Assembly: GCA_024704765.1 (NCBI GenBank)
Contig: JAKMXF010000309.1
Span: 186,001 to 250,000 of the forward strand
DNA from: Oopsacas minuta
Lineage: Eukaryota > Porifera > Hexactinellida > Lyssacinosida > Leucopsacidae
Direction: 5' to 3'
Length of the DNA: 64,000 nt
This document shows, one piece after another, positions 31,706 to 41,576 of this stretch. Below the pieces are notes generated by a model. That model was not told the DNA's origin, made no database searches, and saw only the letters and a program-made list of their open reading frames with translations. The stretch's first letter is position 1. The number at the start of each line of letters is the position of its first letter. Both the position numbers and the translations under genes were made by a program.

Positions 31706-33264
31706 TTAAAGCTCATCTCTAAAACTATATCTATTCCCCGAGGGTTTCAGATTCTTAAAACTGCTCAAAGGCGGTTGTATCGGATCTCTAACTTTGTCGG
31801 GTTCGTTGACTTTATCTTCTTCTACGTTAATAGAAGGCCCGTGGTGGAATTCATGATGCAATTTTCCTGAATTCAAATCTAAGATGAATTGTCGTAATTT
31901 TCCTGTAACATTTATTTCATTGTAGTCAGGGAAAATATACATATGCTTGAAGCTGTCGATTGTTATGAAGGGTAGATCTGAACGACGTTTGCCTAAATGA
32001 GCAAGCGGATGCGCGAATGTTACCCCGTCCGCGGTTAGGAAATTCACGTTCTCCTTTTGGTCGACTAACTCTTGTTCTACAACTTGTTTGAAGGTTTTTA
32101 TCGGTTCTAAGTTATCTGGATCGTAGAATAGTAAAACAAATGGTAATCCCTCTTCTGTCATTTCTTCACCGTTATGAAAAGTTACTTCACGTACCAGTGG
32201 GATACATTTCTGTTTAACCCAAGTACGAAATGCACTTTCTAATTCAAAACCAAATTTATAAACTTCATTATCCAAATCACGATCTCTGAACATGACATGA
32301 GGATATGTTGTTACTGGATTCAATGGAGAATTTGATTTGAAACTGGCAATGAATTTACAATCATCTCTGAGGGAATGAGATAGTTTTGAGAATAGCGTGT
32401 AAGCTGGAGTAGAATTGTCCTCGAAGAAGCCTAAACGAAAATATATAATCGCAAATACTGCAGAATCTAGTTATTATGGAGAAATATATTAGTTCATATA
32501 AGCGTTAATTATCAGTATTTTCAAACTGTTATTTGTTAGTAGAGATATTCAAGTTATCACTAGTTATAAATCCCGCGTATGTTGTCACAACTGACAACTA
32601 AAAACTCTGACAAATGCCAAAATTGGTAGGATAATCCCTGGTCCACTCCCGGTATATCGAAGCTTAAGGAACTGCGATAATTACTTCGATATAAGCGAAG
32701 TTCTATATAAACAATGAAATACATGTTACCTTGACGATTTGGGACCATATTTGTATAATTCGATATAACGGGAGTTCATTGTGCATAAGAAAACTAACCA
32801 ACAATCGATTTAACATTCTCAAGATGTTTCTCTTCTAACTCAACCAGTGTTTCCACATAAGATATAGGATCTTTCAATTGATCTTCAATAAAATTCTTGA
32901 ATGCATCAACTGATCTCTCTCCCCTATACTCCCTCCTTGCTTGTTGCCCGTTTCTCCATAACTTCATTGTAGGGTATTTTGTAATGTGGAATCGTTGAGA
33001 TAATTCCTTTGAGTGATCACAATTTACACGCGCTAATAATACGCCTTCATGCGCTGCTGCTATTTCATCTGCAGCTTGATTGAAAATTGGTTTCAACATA
33101 TTGCTAAATCTACACCAATCTGCGTAGAAGTTAACGAATACGAGCCGATTGTTAGAGATAATCTCATCGAATGTATCTTCACTCAATTCTAATGCTTCAC
33201 CATGTGTATACGGAGTTTGTAGTAGTAGAGTAAGGATGAGAATTGTCAAAGGAATTGTAGACAT
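31706..33264 (-). CDS. ERP44: Endoplasmic reticulum resident protein 44 (thioredoxin family)
   Basis: Two exons, 33264-32799 and 32430-31706, join in phase 1 (GT-AG) to give 396 residues, close to the 406 of human ERp44. A signal peptide occupies about residues 1-22. The first thioredoxin domain carries WCRFS, the ERp44-type CRFS active site in which the second cysteine is serine. The second part (FFEDNSTPAYTLFSKLS) and third domain (VREVTFHNGEEMTEEG, LPFVLLFY) follow the usual order. The C-terminus is RDEL, an ER retrieval signal. ERp44 cycles between ER and Golgi, capturing client proteins such as Ero1 and immature oligomers by mixed disulfides through the CRFS cysteine. The 368-bp intron contains a MITE at about 32639-32784. 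Confidence 0.96.
32639..32784. repeat. CAGTCAACTC-family MITE in the ERp44 intron
   Basis: The ends GTCCACTCCCGGTATATCGA and TCGATATAACGGGAGTTCAT are imperfect inverse copies of the family termini. The interior CGATAATTACTTCGATATAA and GGGACCATATTTGTATAATT match other copies. Its right edge is about 15 bases from the splice donor. Confidence 0.75.
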
Positions 33265-34048
33265 TTGGATTATTCTAATTCTAAATTAACCTAAGTTGAC
33301 TAAATCAATGAAAAATCATATATTCGTTCGGATTAATTAATTAAGCCTTCTAATTGTGATTGTTTTTTGCTATTTTACTGTGAACTTGAACTTTTATATC
33401 GCATTTAGTTGGAGTGATCATTGGTTTTTATTGAAATAGCTGTTAAGAACATAGTCTAATAACCTGCTGACCTGGGTTCGAATCCCACCCCTGCCTTTAC
33501 TTTTTCGACTGTAAATTACGTGAATTTGGATAACATAACTTGATTCCTGATATATTATCTGTTATTTAATTATACGAACTAATAATATGGACGAAACTGT
33601 GCTCTAGTAGAGTAGAGCTGATTATCTCAAAAAATTAGAAAATCAGGGAAACAGTTACAAGGTGTTGGTAGGTATGGAAATACTCAAAGAGGAATGAAAA
33701 CCAAAAAATCCGCGATAGATAAAAATATCTGAAGGGATTTACAGGCAAAACCTAATGTGTTCTAAAATCTTCTAAAAGACCTACAATCAACATCCGCTAA
33801 CTCAAATGCCCGCGTTAACTCGAACATTACTTAAGTACAAGATCTCAAAAATTGTACTTGAACCTAACTCTGGAATACTTTCATTAATCTGAATATTGTC
33901 TAAGTCTAATACAGATTTGAGAGTTGCTGTTATCTACATTGCTATTTCCTTCCCTGTAAATGATGACATAATTAAATACTATTCAAAATATGTACATTCA
34001 TAGAAAGTAAGATAAAAGCAGGAGAATGAAGTTGAAATTAGTAGATGG
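33265..34048. other. Intergenic, with a tRNA-like fragment and a MITE fragment
   Basis: At about 33445-33495, CTGACCTGGGTTCGAATCCC resembles a tRNA T-arm, but no acceptor or D-arm partner is seen. At about 33785-33830 CAATCAACATCCGCTAACTC resembles the element ends at about 53287. No gene is supported. Confidence 0.45.
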
Positions 34049-35008
34049 TTAGAATATCTGTAGACAATATTCACTAGTCTGACTCATGACAATAATTCTA
34101 TCTTTATCATCTACTGTAATTCCCATTGGTTTAGGAATAGAGATTTTGTGGATACATTCATATTCACAATTGAAAATATGAATAGAGTTAGAATCATGAT
34201 CTGAGATTGGAATATTACCAGAATTGTCTAGAAAGAAGAACCAGGGATATTCCACTTGCTTTCTTTTTCTCCTAGAAATGATATTCTTCTGTAGGACTAG
34301 ATCTTTATTGAAAATGTGTAGACAAGGATTTGATCGATTCAGGATAAAAATGTTGTCTCGATTAAGTTTGATATCAACAGGTTCTGTGAGAATATCTTTA
34401 CCAAACTGAGACTTGAAACGAAGGCTTTCTGAGAGTATTTGAATGCGATTGTTACCATTATCACAAATGTAAACATCTCCATTTGATTCATCGATTGTTA
34501 TACCCCAAGGATAACTAAACTCTAACTCTCTGTCTCCAGGTACACCAACTCTGGAAATAAACTTTCCATCTAGTTGATAGTTCATTATACAGTGGTTTTG
34601 AGAAATAAAAACTCTATTCCTACAAATAGCTAAACACATCGGGTAGTACATTTGACCATTACCATTACTATCTCCGAATTTGAATAAATACTTAGCAGTA
34701 CTGTCAAACACTTTAACACAATGATTCCATTGATCTGCTACATAAATATTTCCAGTTTGGTTATCGATTTTAACACCAAGTGGATAGAAAAGTTCTTCAT
34801 TTCCACTTCCTTTCTTACAAACACTCACTAGAGGTTGTTTCTTGTTTGTATAATCAATTCCTCTTACTTTATCAACAAAATCTCCCAACTTGTTTACTTC
34901 ACCAAATGTTGATTGTATTTTCTCCCTTACTCGACCTAATTCTAACTCAAAAGTATCTTCCGATTTTTCTCTATTCTCTTTATCTCTCGGAGGATTAGCT
35001 GTAGCCAT
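34049..35008 (-). CDS. NHL-repeat protein, short paralogue
   Basis: A 319-residue intronless protein beginning MATANP, a paralogue of the gene at 10514-11743. The N-terminal helix is short (LGRVREKIQSTFGEV) and then jumps to VDKVRGIDYTNKKQPLVSVC, so about 95 residues of the coiled coil found in the longer copy are missing. The propeller is complete, with repeats such as GNIYVADQWNHCVKVF, GDVYICDNGNNRIQIL and the closing DDKDRIIVMSQ. The two copies share the junction phrase GIDYTNKKQPL. Function unknown; the missing coiled coil would reduce oligomerisation. Confidence 0.83.
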   Translation of the reverse strand: MATANPPRDKENREKSEDTFELELGRVREKIQSTFGEVNKLGDFVDKVRGIDYTNKKQPLVSVCKKGSGNEELFYPLGVKIDNQTGNIYVADQWNHCVKVFDSTAKYLFKFGDSNGNGQMYYPMCLAICRNRVFISQNHCIMNYQLDGKFISRVGVPGDRELEFSYPWGITIDESNGDVYICDNGNNRIQILSESLRFKSQFGKDILTEPVDIKLNRDNIFILNRSNPCLHIFNKDLVLQKNIISRRKRKQVEYPWFFFLDNSGNIPISDHDSNSIHIFNCEYECIHKISIPKPMGITVDDKDRIIVMSQTSEYCLQIF

Positions 35009-35593
35009 TCGCTTTACTTGTTCCAGTTGTAACTTACAAATTTGTATCCAATTAGTATTAATTCTATTCTATTGAAATACACTAAATGATATGACTAATA
35101 AATTTGTAGTTAATGATAGAATTACATTATTTCCAGGAATAAGGGAAGTGAATACAAATTGTATTCTGGGGAGCAGAGCATTAAAGGAGAGCGCTCCATT
35201 ATGATTCAGGAGTGGATCGATTCATCATGGCGATAAATACGTGTTTTTCCAAATCTAGCAAAAAATTGCTTATTCAAGAGATTTTTCGTAGAATACCCCA
35301 CTTATAAAGGTTAGTTTCTATGGAAATGAATAAAGCTGTACCAAAAATCCCATTTATAGAGACCTCACTCATAGAGGTTACACTGTAACTAGATCGTTTA
35401 CATTTTGTAGGAGTTCAAATTACCGACTGTAATTTCAAAAGTCAGAAATAAATTTTTGGCGAATACAAATTTTTGAAGACCCCTCAGAAATTTCAAATAA
35501 TTCACAAATTACGTAGTTTTTACCGATAATTCGTAAATATAACACAATACACGTCAGAGATAGTAATAATACATAGAGTATAAGCTTATCAAT
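35009..35593. other. Intergenic, no gene seen
   Basis: It holds the 5' region of the NHL gene and the 3' region of NDUFB9. A MITE half of the second family (TAGAGACCTCACTCATAGAG, ending TTACACTGTA) is at about 35355-35388. Confidence 0.45.
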
Positions 35594-35983
35594 TCAATCT
35601 TGTGGATGTGTAGAATAATACTCGATCCATTCATCTAGCCATTCCTGTTGTATCGGTAACAATTCCAGTGTTTTCGGGTGTGGTGGCATGTTCCGTTCAT
35701 GTAGAGTACCTCCTACAGCCCATGGAGCTATGTACGGCTGTGGATGTTGGTATTTGAAGAACTCACCCTCTGCTTTTTTAAGAATTGACTTGGCTAATCG
35801 TGGGTCTTTTACGTCTTTAAATTGATCGAATACTACTCGTAGTCTAACTGCATTATCTCTCCATTTATTACGGTCCATGTCCCATGATAGAATATGGTTT
35901 AGACTTTTGCGGTAAAGACGTGTTACGCGTTGTCTGTGACTAATCACTTTCTCTAAAGGACCCCAGATGGTGTATTGGGTCAT
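35594..35983 (-). CDS. NDUFB9: NADH dehydrogenase 1 beta subcomplex subunit 9 (LYR protein)
   Basis: A 129-residue intronless protein. The N-terminal HRQRVTRLYRKSLNHI contains the LYR tripeptide of the LYRM3 family, with a preceding basic residue and following helix. The middle WRDNAVRLRVVFDQFKD and the tail PWAVGGTLHERNMPPH match NDUFB9. It is an accessory subunit of the membrane arm of mitochondrial complex I, and the LYR fold binds mitochondrial acyl carrier protein. Human NDUFB9 is 179 residues; this copy is shorter at the C-terminus but carries the LYR domain and the family's P-W block. The ATG at 35983 places the LYR motif at the usual distance. Confidence 0.92.
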   Translation of the reverse strand: MTQYTIWGPLEKVISHRQRVTRLYRKSLNHILSWDMDRNKWRDNAVRLRVVFDQFKDVKDPRLAKSILKKAEGEFFKYQHPQPYIAPWAVGGTLHERNMPPHPKTLELLPIQQEWLDEWIEYYSTHPQD

Positions 35984-36436
35984 TGTACAGCTTTATATCA
36001 CTGATTGCTAATTATTTGGAAATAACAAAAGGTTGTATTAATCAGCTATTTAACCATGGAATCCCAGCTATATTTTATCAGTTAATAACCATGGATGGCG
36101 GATTTAGTTTACCTTCTTTTTTGGATGTTGTTTTTGGTCATTTTGAGGCACTCCTCGATTCCTTGGAGGGAAATTTACATACTTACCAACATCCCGTTTT
36201 TTTGAAACCACAATTCGAAGATATTCTTACCCTCAGTCAGTGGCGGCGCTAGCCAGCTGCTACTGCTGTGGTACAGGTTATTAAACTGGGGTATACTTAA
36301 ATTAATGTAATGAGGTGGGGCACAGGCCTTATCTCCACTCAGGGCCGCCTCTGCCCTCAGTGCCACATACGTATATATTAAAGTTGCATAAATCAAGTGA
36401 GCGTATAATAATGAGTAACGTTAACATTAGTAAAAT
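35984..36436. other. Intergenic with a hAT-like end fragment
   Basis: CAGTGGCGGCGCTAGCC at about 36238 resembles the hAT terminus of the element at 22961, and AGGGCCGCCTCTGCCC follows at about 36342. No duplication was found, so it is a remnant. No gene is supported. Confidence 0.4.
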
Positions 36437-39400
36437 CTAATGTTCTTTTGGCATATCTTTCTGTGTATTAGATCTTGCACCAGAAACAATATTTTGACGC
36501 CTTTTATTAATTTCATGAAAGATGCTAGCCTCACTCAAATCAATAAGATCCTTACTTCTTGTCAACGAGAAATTCGTATCTAAAACATCACAATTTCCTG
36601 CGGTTTCTAACAACTTTTCTCGGAGAATGTTTTGCGCATCGTTGACATGTTCACTGATCAAATTATTTTGAATTACTTGCTTTTCTAATTGTTTAGCGTG
36701 TTCAGAAACTTTGTCCAAATTTGTGAGTCTATCTGCTTCCGCAATTAAATTATTCCCAGCTTTCTTGACCTCAGCATTGGCAATGGCAATATCCGTTTCA
36801 TGGATGTTTTCAGTGAAAATTCTCGGTACCTCTAACGCACTTTTTAACACTTTATTATGCTGGAAATCGAGTTTATCTGATTCTAAATTTGCTTTGAATT
36901 GGAATTGATTCAAAGCTGATTCGTTTTCATAAGCTAATTGTTGTTCAAGTGCTAATTTTCGCGATTCTATATCCAATTGCCATACTTCCATTTCCGCAAG
37001 TGCGGTTTTTGTCTCTTCATCTCTCGCTAGAATCCGTGTATTCAATTCTTTCTCTAGTTTACCAACTTCATTCGCCTTTTGCGTCAACATATGATCCATA
37101 AACTTCCCTCTGACGTCATCCAATACATGTAATTCTTTGATTTTCAATTCGCGGTTCAGAGCCTGAATTCGTTTTCTCTGTGCATTCACCTTTTCATCTT
37201 CCAATCTTAAAAGTCCTTTCCTATGCTCTTCCGCGTCGATAAGTTGTTGTTGTTGGCTCGCCCAGGCTTCTAATTGCGCTTTTCGTCGCTGACGTAATTG
37301 CTCAAGTTCCATAGAAGACTGTCTATTCTGTAAATACAACATTTCTTCGTCGCGAATTCTCTGCCGTTCGCGTTTTTGGTAATCAACAATGAAAATTGGA
37401 TATTTATCGAACACAGGATATGTTGGTGAGGACAATGCATTGAATTTAGTAAGGTTTTTGACCGGGCAGATTTGTGATGGGGTTGCTAGTTTAATTCGGT
37501 ACGCTTCTTTAATTATTTTTATCGCAGGAACTGTATTTTTCTGGTTCAATAATATTTCAATCGCTTCAATACTGTCGCATTTCATAATAGCTCCTCTCAT
37601 AGAGTTTAGAAATGATATGGCTATGTAGAGAATAAATCCTGGAGGCTGACTGAAAATATTATCCCAAATGCGAAGCCAATTTTCTCGATCGAAAACTTCC
37701 GAAAAAACTGTTTTTAAAAGTGGCCAAGCATACTGTTGACTTGTTATTTTATACGTTAACAAATGTTTGAGTAAGCTAGTGTCATGGTGAGCCAATAGGT
37801 TTTCTGTCAAGGCAAGAATGTTGATTGGGGGATTGGGGAAAAATTCGAACCATAAATATGCCCAGTTCAATAGAAGTGTAGCTGAAACTTCGAAAGCTAA
37901 GAGAGGATTGTTTTGATAAAGTTTGACAAATGGGAACACAAATTCTGGGAGATAGTCGATCTCCGCGAAAAGCGGTGTCCAATGGGAGAGTGCATTGACA
38001 CATTTTTCAAGTGCCCGCTGCAATTTTAGGCTTTTTAATGGGCATTTCACATGTAAATCCTTCCAAGCTTCATGTGGGCCTTTCTCAACTAACACAGAAT
38101 ATGCTTGTCGATTTTCAGGCAGTTTTAGGATATGTTTCCAAATAAACATTCGATACTTTTCTGGATATTCACCGAATTCTTTCACGATTTGAATCAACCT
38201 TTTAGAGTCTAAATTGATTCCATAACCTTGCGTATCTTGTTCATTACATTCTATATTCTCTTTAACCTTCCAAATATCTAATTCTCTCGTTTTTTCCTTG
38301 TCTTTCGAGGTTTTTTCAGAATTTTCTCTGACTTTTTGTATCACAATTTTTTTCTTTTCGAGTATAGTTTCCATATCGTAGATTCTGACAATGCCAGATT
38401 CCATAATACAGAGACAATATACGCCATCTGGACTCAATACAAAACGTAGAATATTTTCATAACAATTTTCGTTACCAATTGGATCACGAAAAAATAACTC
38501 AGTAACAATCTCACTTGTGATAATATTAATCACACGCAAACGACCATCTTGTCCTAAAAGTACAAGAAAACTACTCGAACCACCGTCAAAATTCCGCGCC
38601 AAAAATTCCATACTTTTCACAGCAGATATTCCATGTTTTGTTGGCAATTCAAGTAACTTGATCAACTGTTGATTCTCTAATTTCCAAATGTATAAATAAG
38701 GATCTCGACCAGCCCCAGCTAATAACTTGCCATCACGGGAAACAGCAATATAACGTAGTTTTGGGTTACGTGAAGCATCTTGTATCAATGGTGGGAGTTG
38801 TATTTTGTATTGATGCTCAAATGATAAGCTATGCCATGTGTGTATTGAATCGTCACGAAAGCATGTGAATATTAGTGTGGAGATTGGTATGTAAAACGCG
38901 GTTTTTAGACCCACACCTTCCCCACCACTAAGCGAGCGAACTTTTGAGTATGTACGGAGATCCCATACCGTACAGAATTGACTTGTAGTTGCTAGCAGGT
39001 AACAACCAGATGGGTGTAGTGAAAGTGATTGAATTGTGATTTTATCCTTACGGCCAAGTTGAGCGACAAATTTCGCATCTGCTATAGAATATACACGAAG
39101 TGAACAGTCACTCAATGCAACATACAATTCACTATCTGAAATATGGTTCCATAACAATGCAGTGCAAGTTGATGGTGTAGAAGCGAATAGAAAGTAACGA
39201 TTTTGTACCATTGAGAACAAATAAATCTTATTGGATTGATCTGCAATACAAAACTCATCTCCTGTGCTATTAAATGTTGCGTAGAGGAAATTGGGGTTGG
39301 AACATAGGCGAGTATGAGTTGGTATATATTCTGTATTGATAGATGGTAATGAGAGGGAAATCCCATTTGAAGGAGCACTGTTTTTGCCTTGACAGATGAC

Positions 39401-39538
39401 AAATAACAAGCCGTGTGTGTCAGGATATACTGTTGGTTTGTTTGAAGATCGATTGATTGTGTGAGGCAATAATCTGTGTGGTTTTTCATGCGTAGAACCT
39501 GGTTGTACATGAACTATTGAACAAGAAGGCTGTGACAT
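36437..39538 (-). CDS. TBC1D31: TBC1 domain family member 31 (WD40-TBC-coiled coil)
   Basis: An intronless 1033-residue protein, close to human TBC1D31 (about 1066). I start at the ATG at 39538 (MSQPSC). About residues 60-420 are WD-like repeats (FSMVQNRYFLFAS, YIWKLENQQLIKLLELPTK, RVINIITSEIV). About residues 470-700 contain a divergent TBC fold (FGEYPEKYRMFIWKHILKLP, WLRIWDNIFSQPP). From about residue 740 a long charged coiled coil follows (RQRIRDEEMLYLQNRQSSME). The protein sits at centriolar satellites, is needed for cilium growth and binds PKA and OFD1 in vertebrates. TBC catalytic arginine and glutamine finger are not obvious, matching its known lack of clear GAP activity. Confidence 0.92.
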   Translation of the reverse strand: MSQPSCSIVHVQPGSTHEKPHRLLPHTINRSSNKPTVYPDTHGLLFVICQGKNSAPSNGISLSLPSINTEYIPTHTRLCSNPNFLYATFNSTGDEFCIADQSNKIYLFSMVQNRYFLFASTPSTCTALLWNHISDSELYVALSDCSLRVYSIADAKFVAQLGRKDKITIQSLSLHPSGCYLLATTSQFCTVWDLRTYSKVRSLSGGEGVGLKTAFYIPISTLIFTCFRDDSIHTWHSLSFEHQYKIQLPPLIQDASRNPKLRYIAVSRDGKLLAGAGRDPYLYIWKLENQQLIKLLELPTKHGISAVKSMEFLARNFDGGSSSFLVLLGQDGRLRVINIITSEIVTELFFRDPIGNENCYENILRFVLSPDGVYCLCIMESGIVRIYDMETILEKKKIVIQKVRENSEKTSKDKEKTRELDIWKVKENIECNEQDTQGYGINLDSKRLIQIVKEFGEYPEKYRMFIWKHILKLPENRQAYSVLVEKGPHEAWKDLHVKCPLKSLKLQRALEKCVNALSHWTPLFAEIDYLPEFVFPFVKLYQNNPLLAFEVSATLLLNWAYLWFEFFPNPPINILALTENLLAHHDTSLLKHLLTYKITSQQYAWPLLKTVFSEVFDRENWLRIWDNIFSQPPGFILYIAISFLNSMRGAIMKCDSIEAIEILLNQKNTVPAIKIIKEAYRIKLATPSQICPVKNLTKFNALSSPTYPVFDKYPIFIVDYQKRERQRIRDEEMLYLQNRQSSMELEQLRQRRKAQLEAWASQQQQLIDAEEHRKGLLRLEDEKVNAQRKRIQALNRELKIKELHVLDDVRGKFMDHMLTQKANEVGKLEKELNTRILARDEETKTALAEMEVWQLDIESRKLALEQQLAYENESALNQFQFKANLESDKLDFQHNKVLKSALEVPRIFTENIHETDIAIANAEVKKAGNNLIAEADRLTNLDKVSEHAKQLEKQVIQNNLISEHVNDAQNILREKLLETAGNCDVLDTNFSLTRSKDLIDLSEASIFHEINKRRQNIVSGARSNTQKDMPKEH

Positions 39539-39652
39539 GCTAGAATTCAATATATAATTATGGTTGTATATAAATTATATGTAGCGAACCCATAAGTCAT
39601 AGATTATAAATTTCTACTGGACCTTTAGCACGAGATACACAAAATAAATATT

Positions 39653-39788
39653 CAGTCAACTCCAGTTATATCGAAGTCTTAAATTGTACAAATATGCACC
39701 CCAAACCGTAAAAGTAACATACACTTCATTAGTTACATCGAAGTAATTATCGTGGTACCTTGAGCTTTGATATAACGAGAGTTGACTG
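39653..39788. repeat. CAGTCAACTC-family MITE just upstream of gankyrin
   Basis: The ends CAGTCAACTCCAGTTATATC and GATATAACGAGAGTTGACTG are inverted repeats with two differences. TA flanks the right side. It is 136 bp long and lies 60 bases upstream of the gankyrin ATG, between divergent TBC1D31 and PSMD10, so it could lie in their shared promoter region. Confidence 0.88.
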
Positions 39789-39848
39789 TAGTATATAACA
39801 TCTAGCAAAAGTTTTATTGATTCAAAAACATATTTGGAACATATACAA

Positions 39849-41140
39849 ATGTCTGTATCTGATCTTGAAACGTGTACCTATGCATACGAGGGGAAACTAG
39901 ATGATCTAACACAGTTCCTAACACAGAAACCCGAATTCCTAAACAAGAGAGATAGCAATGAGAGAGCTCCTATACATTGGGCTTGTTCTTCAGGAAACAC
40001 TGATATAGTCAAGATGCTGTTGGGTAAAGATGCTGAGATTAATGAGAAAGACGATTCTGGTAAATTAATATAGTAGATTTCTACAGAAGCAATCATGCAG
40101 ATATTTTGCAAAAATTCCATTCATTTATTTTTCAAAAAAATAAGATGGTTACCCATTTATTTGACAAATTGTACATGCTAAAAGCAGACCTTGAAGTGAT
40201 TCCTATCGATTACAATTTCGATCACCACTAATCCTGGCTAAAAGTTATGTAATAAATCTGTATTATACTTTTACGTAGGTTGGACACCATTAATGATTGC
40301 CTCATCAGCTGGCCATATAGATATAGCAGATATTCTAATTAAGAACAAATGTGAAGTGAATGAATCAAACCACACAGGACTTACAGCACTACACTACGCT
40401 GTTTCAAAGGATAATATTAATATTACTAAGATGCTAATAGCTAGTGATGCTGATATTAATGCTAGAGATAAGTATGGGAATACTACGCTACATAGAGCTG
40501 TTTCTATTGAGAAGACTGCAATGGTAGAGTTGTTGATTGAGGCTGGAGTTGGCTTGGATATACAGGTGATTTATTTTTTCAATCAATGCAAATAGTGTTC
40601 GAAGAAAATTACCTCCTACAGGGAGATACCCTATTTCGCATAAACGATGTGTATCCGCGTGGACTATTGACACCAAATTGGTACATACGGAATATTAAGT
40701 ATATAATTTTGGGGTGGAGATTTGCAACTGGGTATTAATTTTGTAAAAAGCCTTAAAATTGCTCACACTACAGGAAATGTCCAGACAAATATGCTCCACC
40801 ATACTACAAAAGGATAGGGAAGGTGGGCATGACGTGATCTTCCGATTATCCTAGTTGCGCTTGTGATCACCCCCTCCCAATTTTTGTCAGTATTCCTGCT
40901 TTTCGGACTGCACATATCTCGTCGAAATATTAAAAAACGGAATTTCGTCGCTTCGTGGAAGGCCAGAGTATGTAAATAATTTATTAATCTTACTAATCTA
41001 AGGATACAAGAGGTAACACTGCACTACACATAGCTTGTGAGATAATGAATCAAGGATTAATACAACTGTTGATAGCATCTGGAGCAGACAAGGAAGTGAA
41101 GAATAAAGAAGGAAAAACAGCTGTTCAGCTATTACACTAG
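39849..41140 (+). CDS. PSMD10: 26S proteasome regulatory chaperone gankyrin
   Basis: Three exons, 39849-40059, 40279-40565 and 41003-41140, join in phases 1 and 0 to 211 residues (human gankyrin 226). A short N-cap (ETCTYAYEGKLDDLTQFL) is followed by six ankyrin repeats with typical hairpins: APIHWACSSGNTDIVKMLLG, GWTPLMIASSAGHIDIA, TALHYAVSKDNINITKMLI, TTLHRAVSIEKTAMVELLI and NTALHIAC. Gankyrin binds the C-terminal domain of RPT3 and chaperones assembly of the 19S proteasome base; it also binds CDK4 and RB. The last repeat is shortened at its end. The second intron contains a copy of the dispersed 200-bp repeat. Start is ATG at 39849; the upstream in-frame codon is TTG. Confidence 0.93.
40618..40790. 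repeat. Copy of the approximately 200-bp dispersed repeat in gankyrin intron 2
   Basis: The plus strand reads ACAGGGAGATACCCTATTTC, then ACGATGTGTATCCGCGTGGA, then TTTGGGGTGGAGATTTGCAA. This matches the minus-strand reading of the copies at 15440-15650 (TTTTGGGATGGAGATTTGAA) and 59575-59785. The gene is on the plus strand, so this copy is in the same sense relative to its host as those two. Confidence 0.66.
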
Positions 41141-41576
41141 TTTGTACTTAGAAATGAATATTAGAATTCGTTAATTGAATTATTAGTGAAGTTGAAAATA
41201 ATCTGGTATTTTTTCGGTCAGGTTTTCCATTACCTGATCCGGCTGGTTAGTTAAATCTATATTACGCATTCATTAAGCCTATGGAAAAAATTTTCGTGAA
41301 ATCGTGATTTGAAAATTTTTGTAAGGCGAACTTCCAAAGTATCCTTTCTTCTGAAAAAATTGCCAAATTGCAAATTTCGTCGAACTTCCAAATATCTAAC
41401 ATGTAGATGCGGGTATAAAAAGTGGCTACTTAGATGTACTACAAAGAATTGAATCAAGGGGAAAGAAATTGAAGCACACCACATTTAGCTCATAATTGAA
41501 AACGCTAAATTCATAATATTATTGCTGATATTGTATACATTTATCGTCACCATAACATGGAAGAAATAGGATAATA
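41141..41576. other. Intergenic between convergent gankyrin and ARMH3
   Basis: About 41285-41450 is AT-rich with repeated TTCCAAA and AAATTTTCG phrases and no coding motif. I see nothing else. Confidence 0.4.

Noticed and set aside
33445-33500. Functional tRNA gene
   Set aside because: Only the T-arm is convincing; no matching acceptor stem or D-arm was found.
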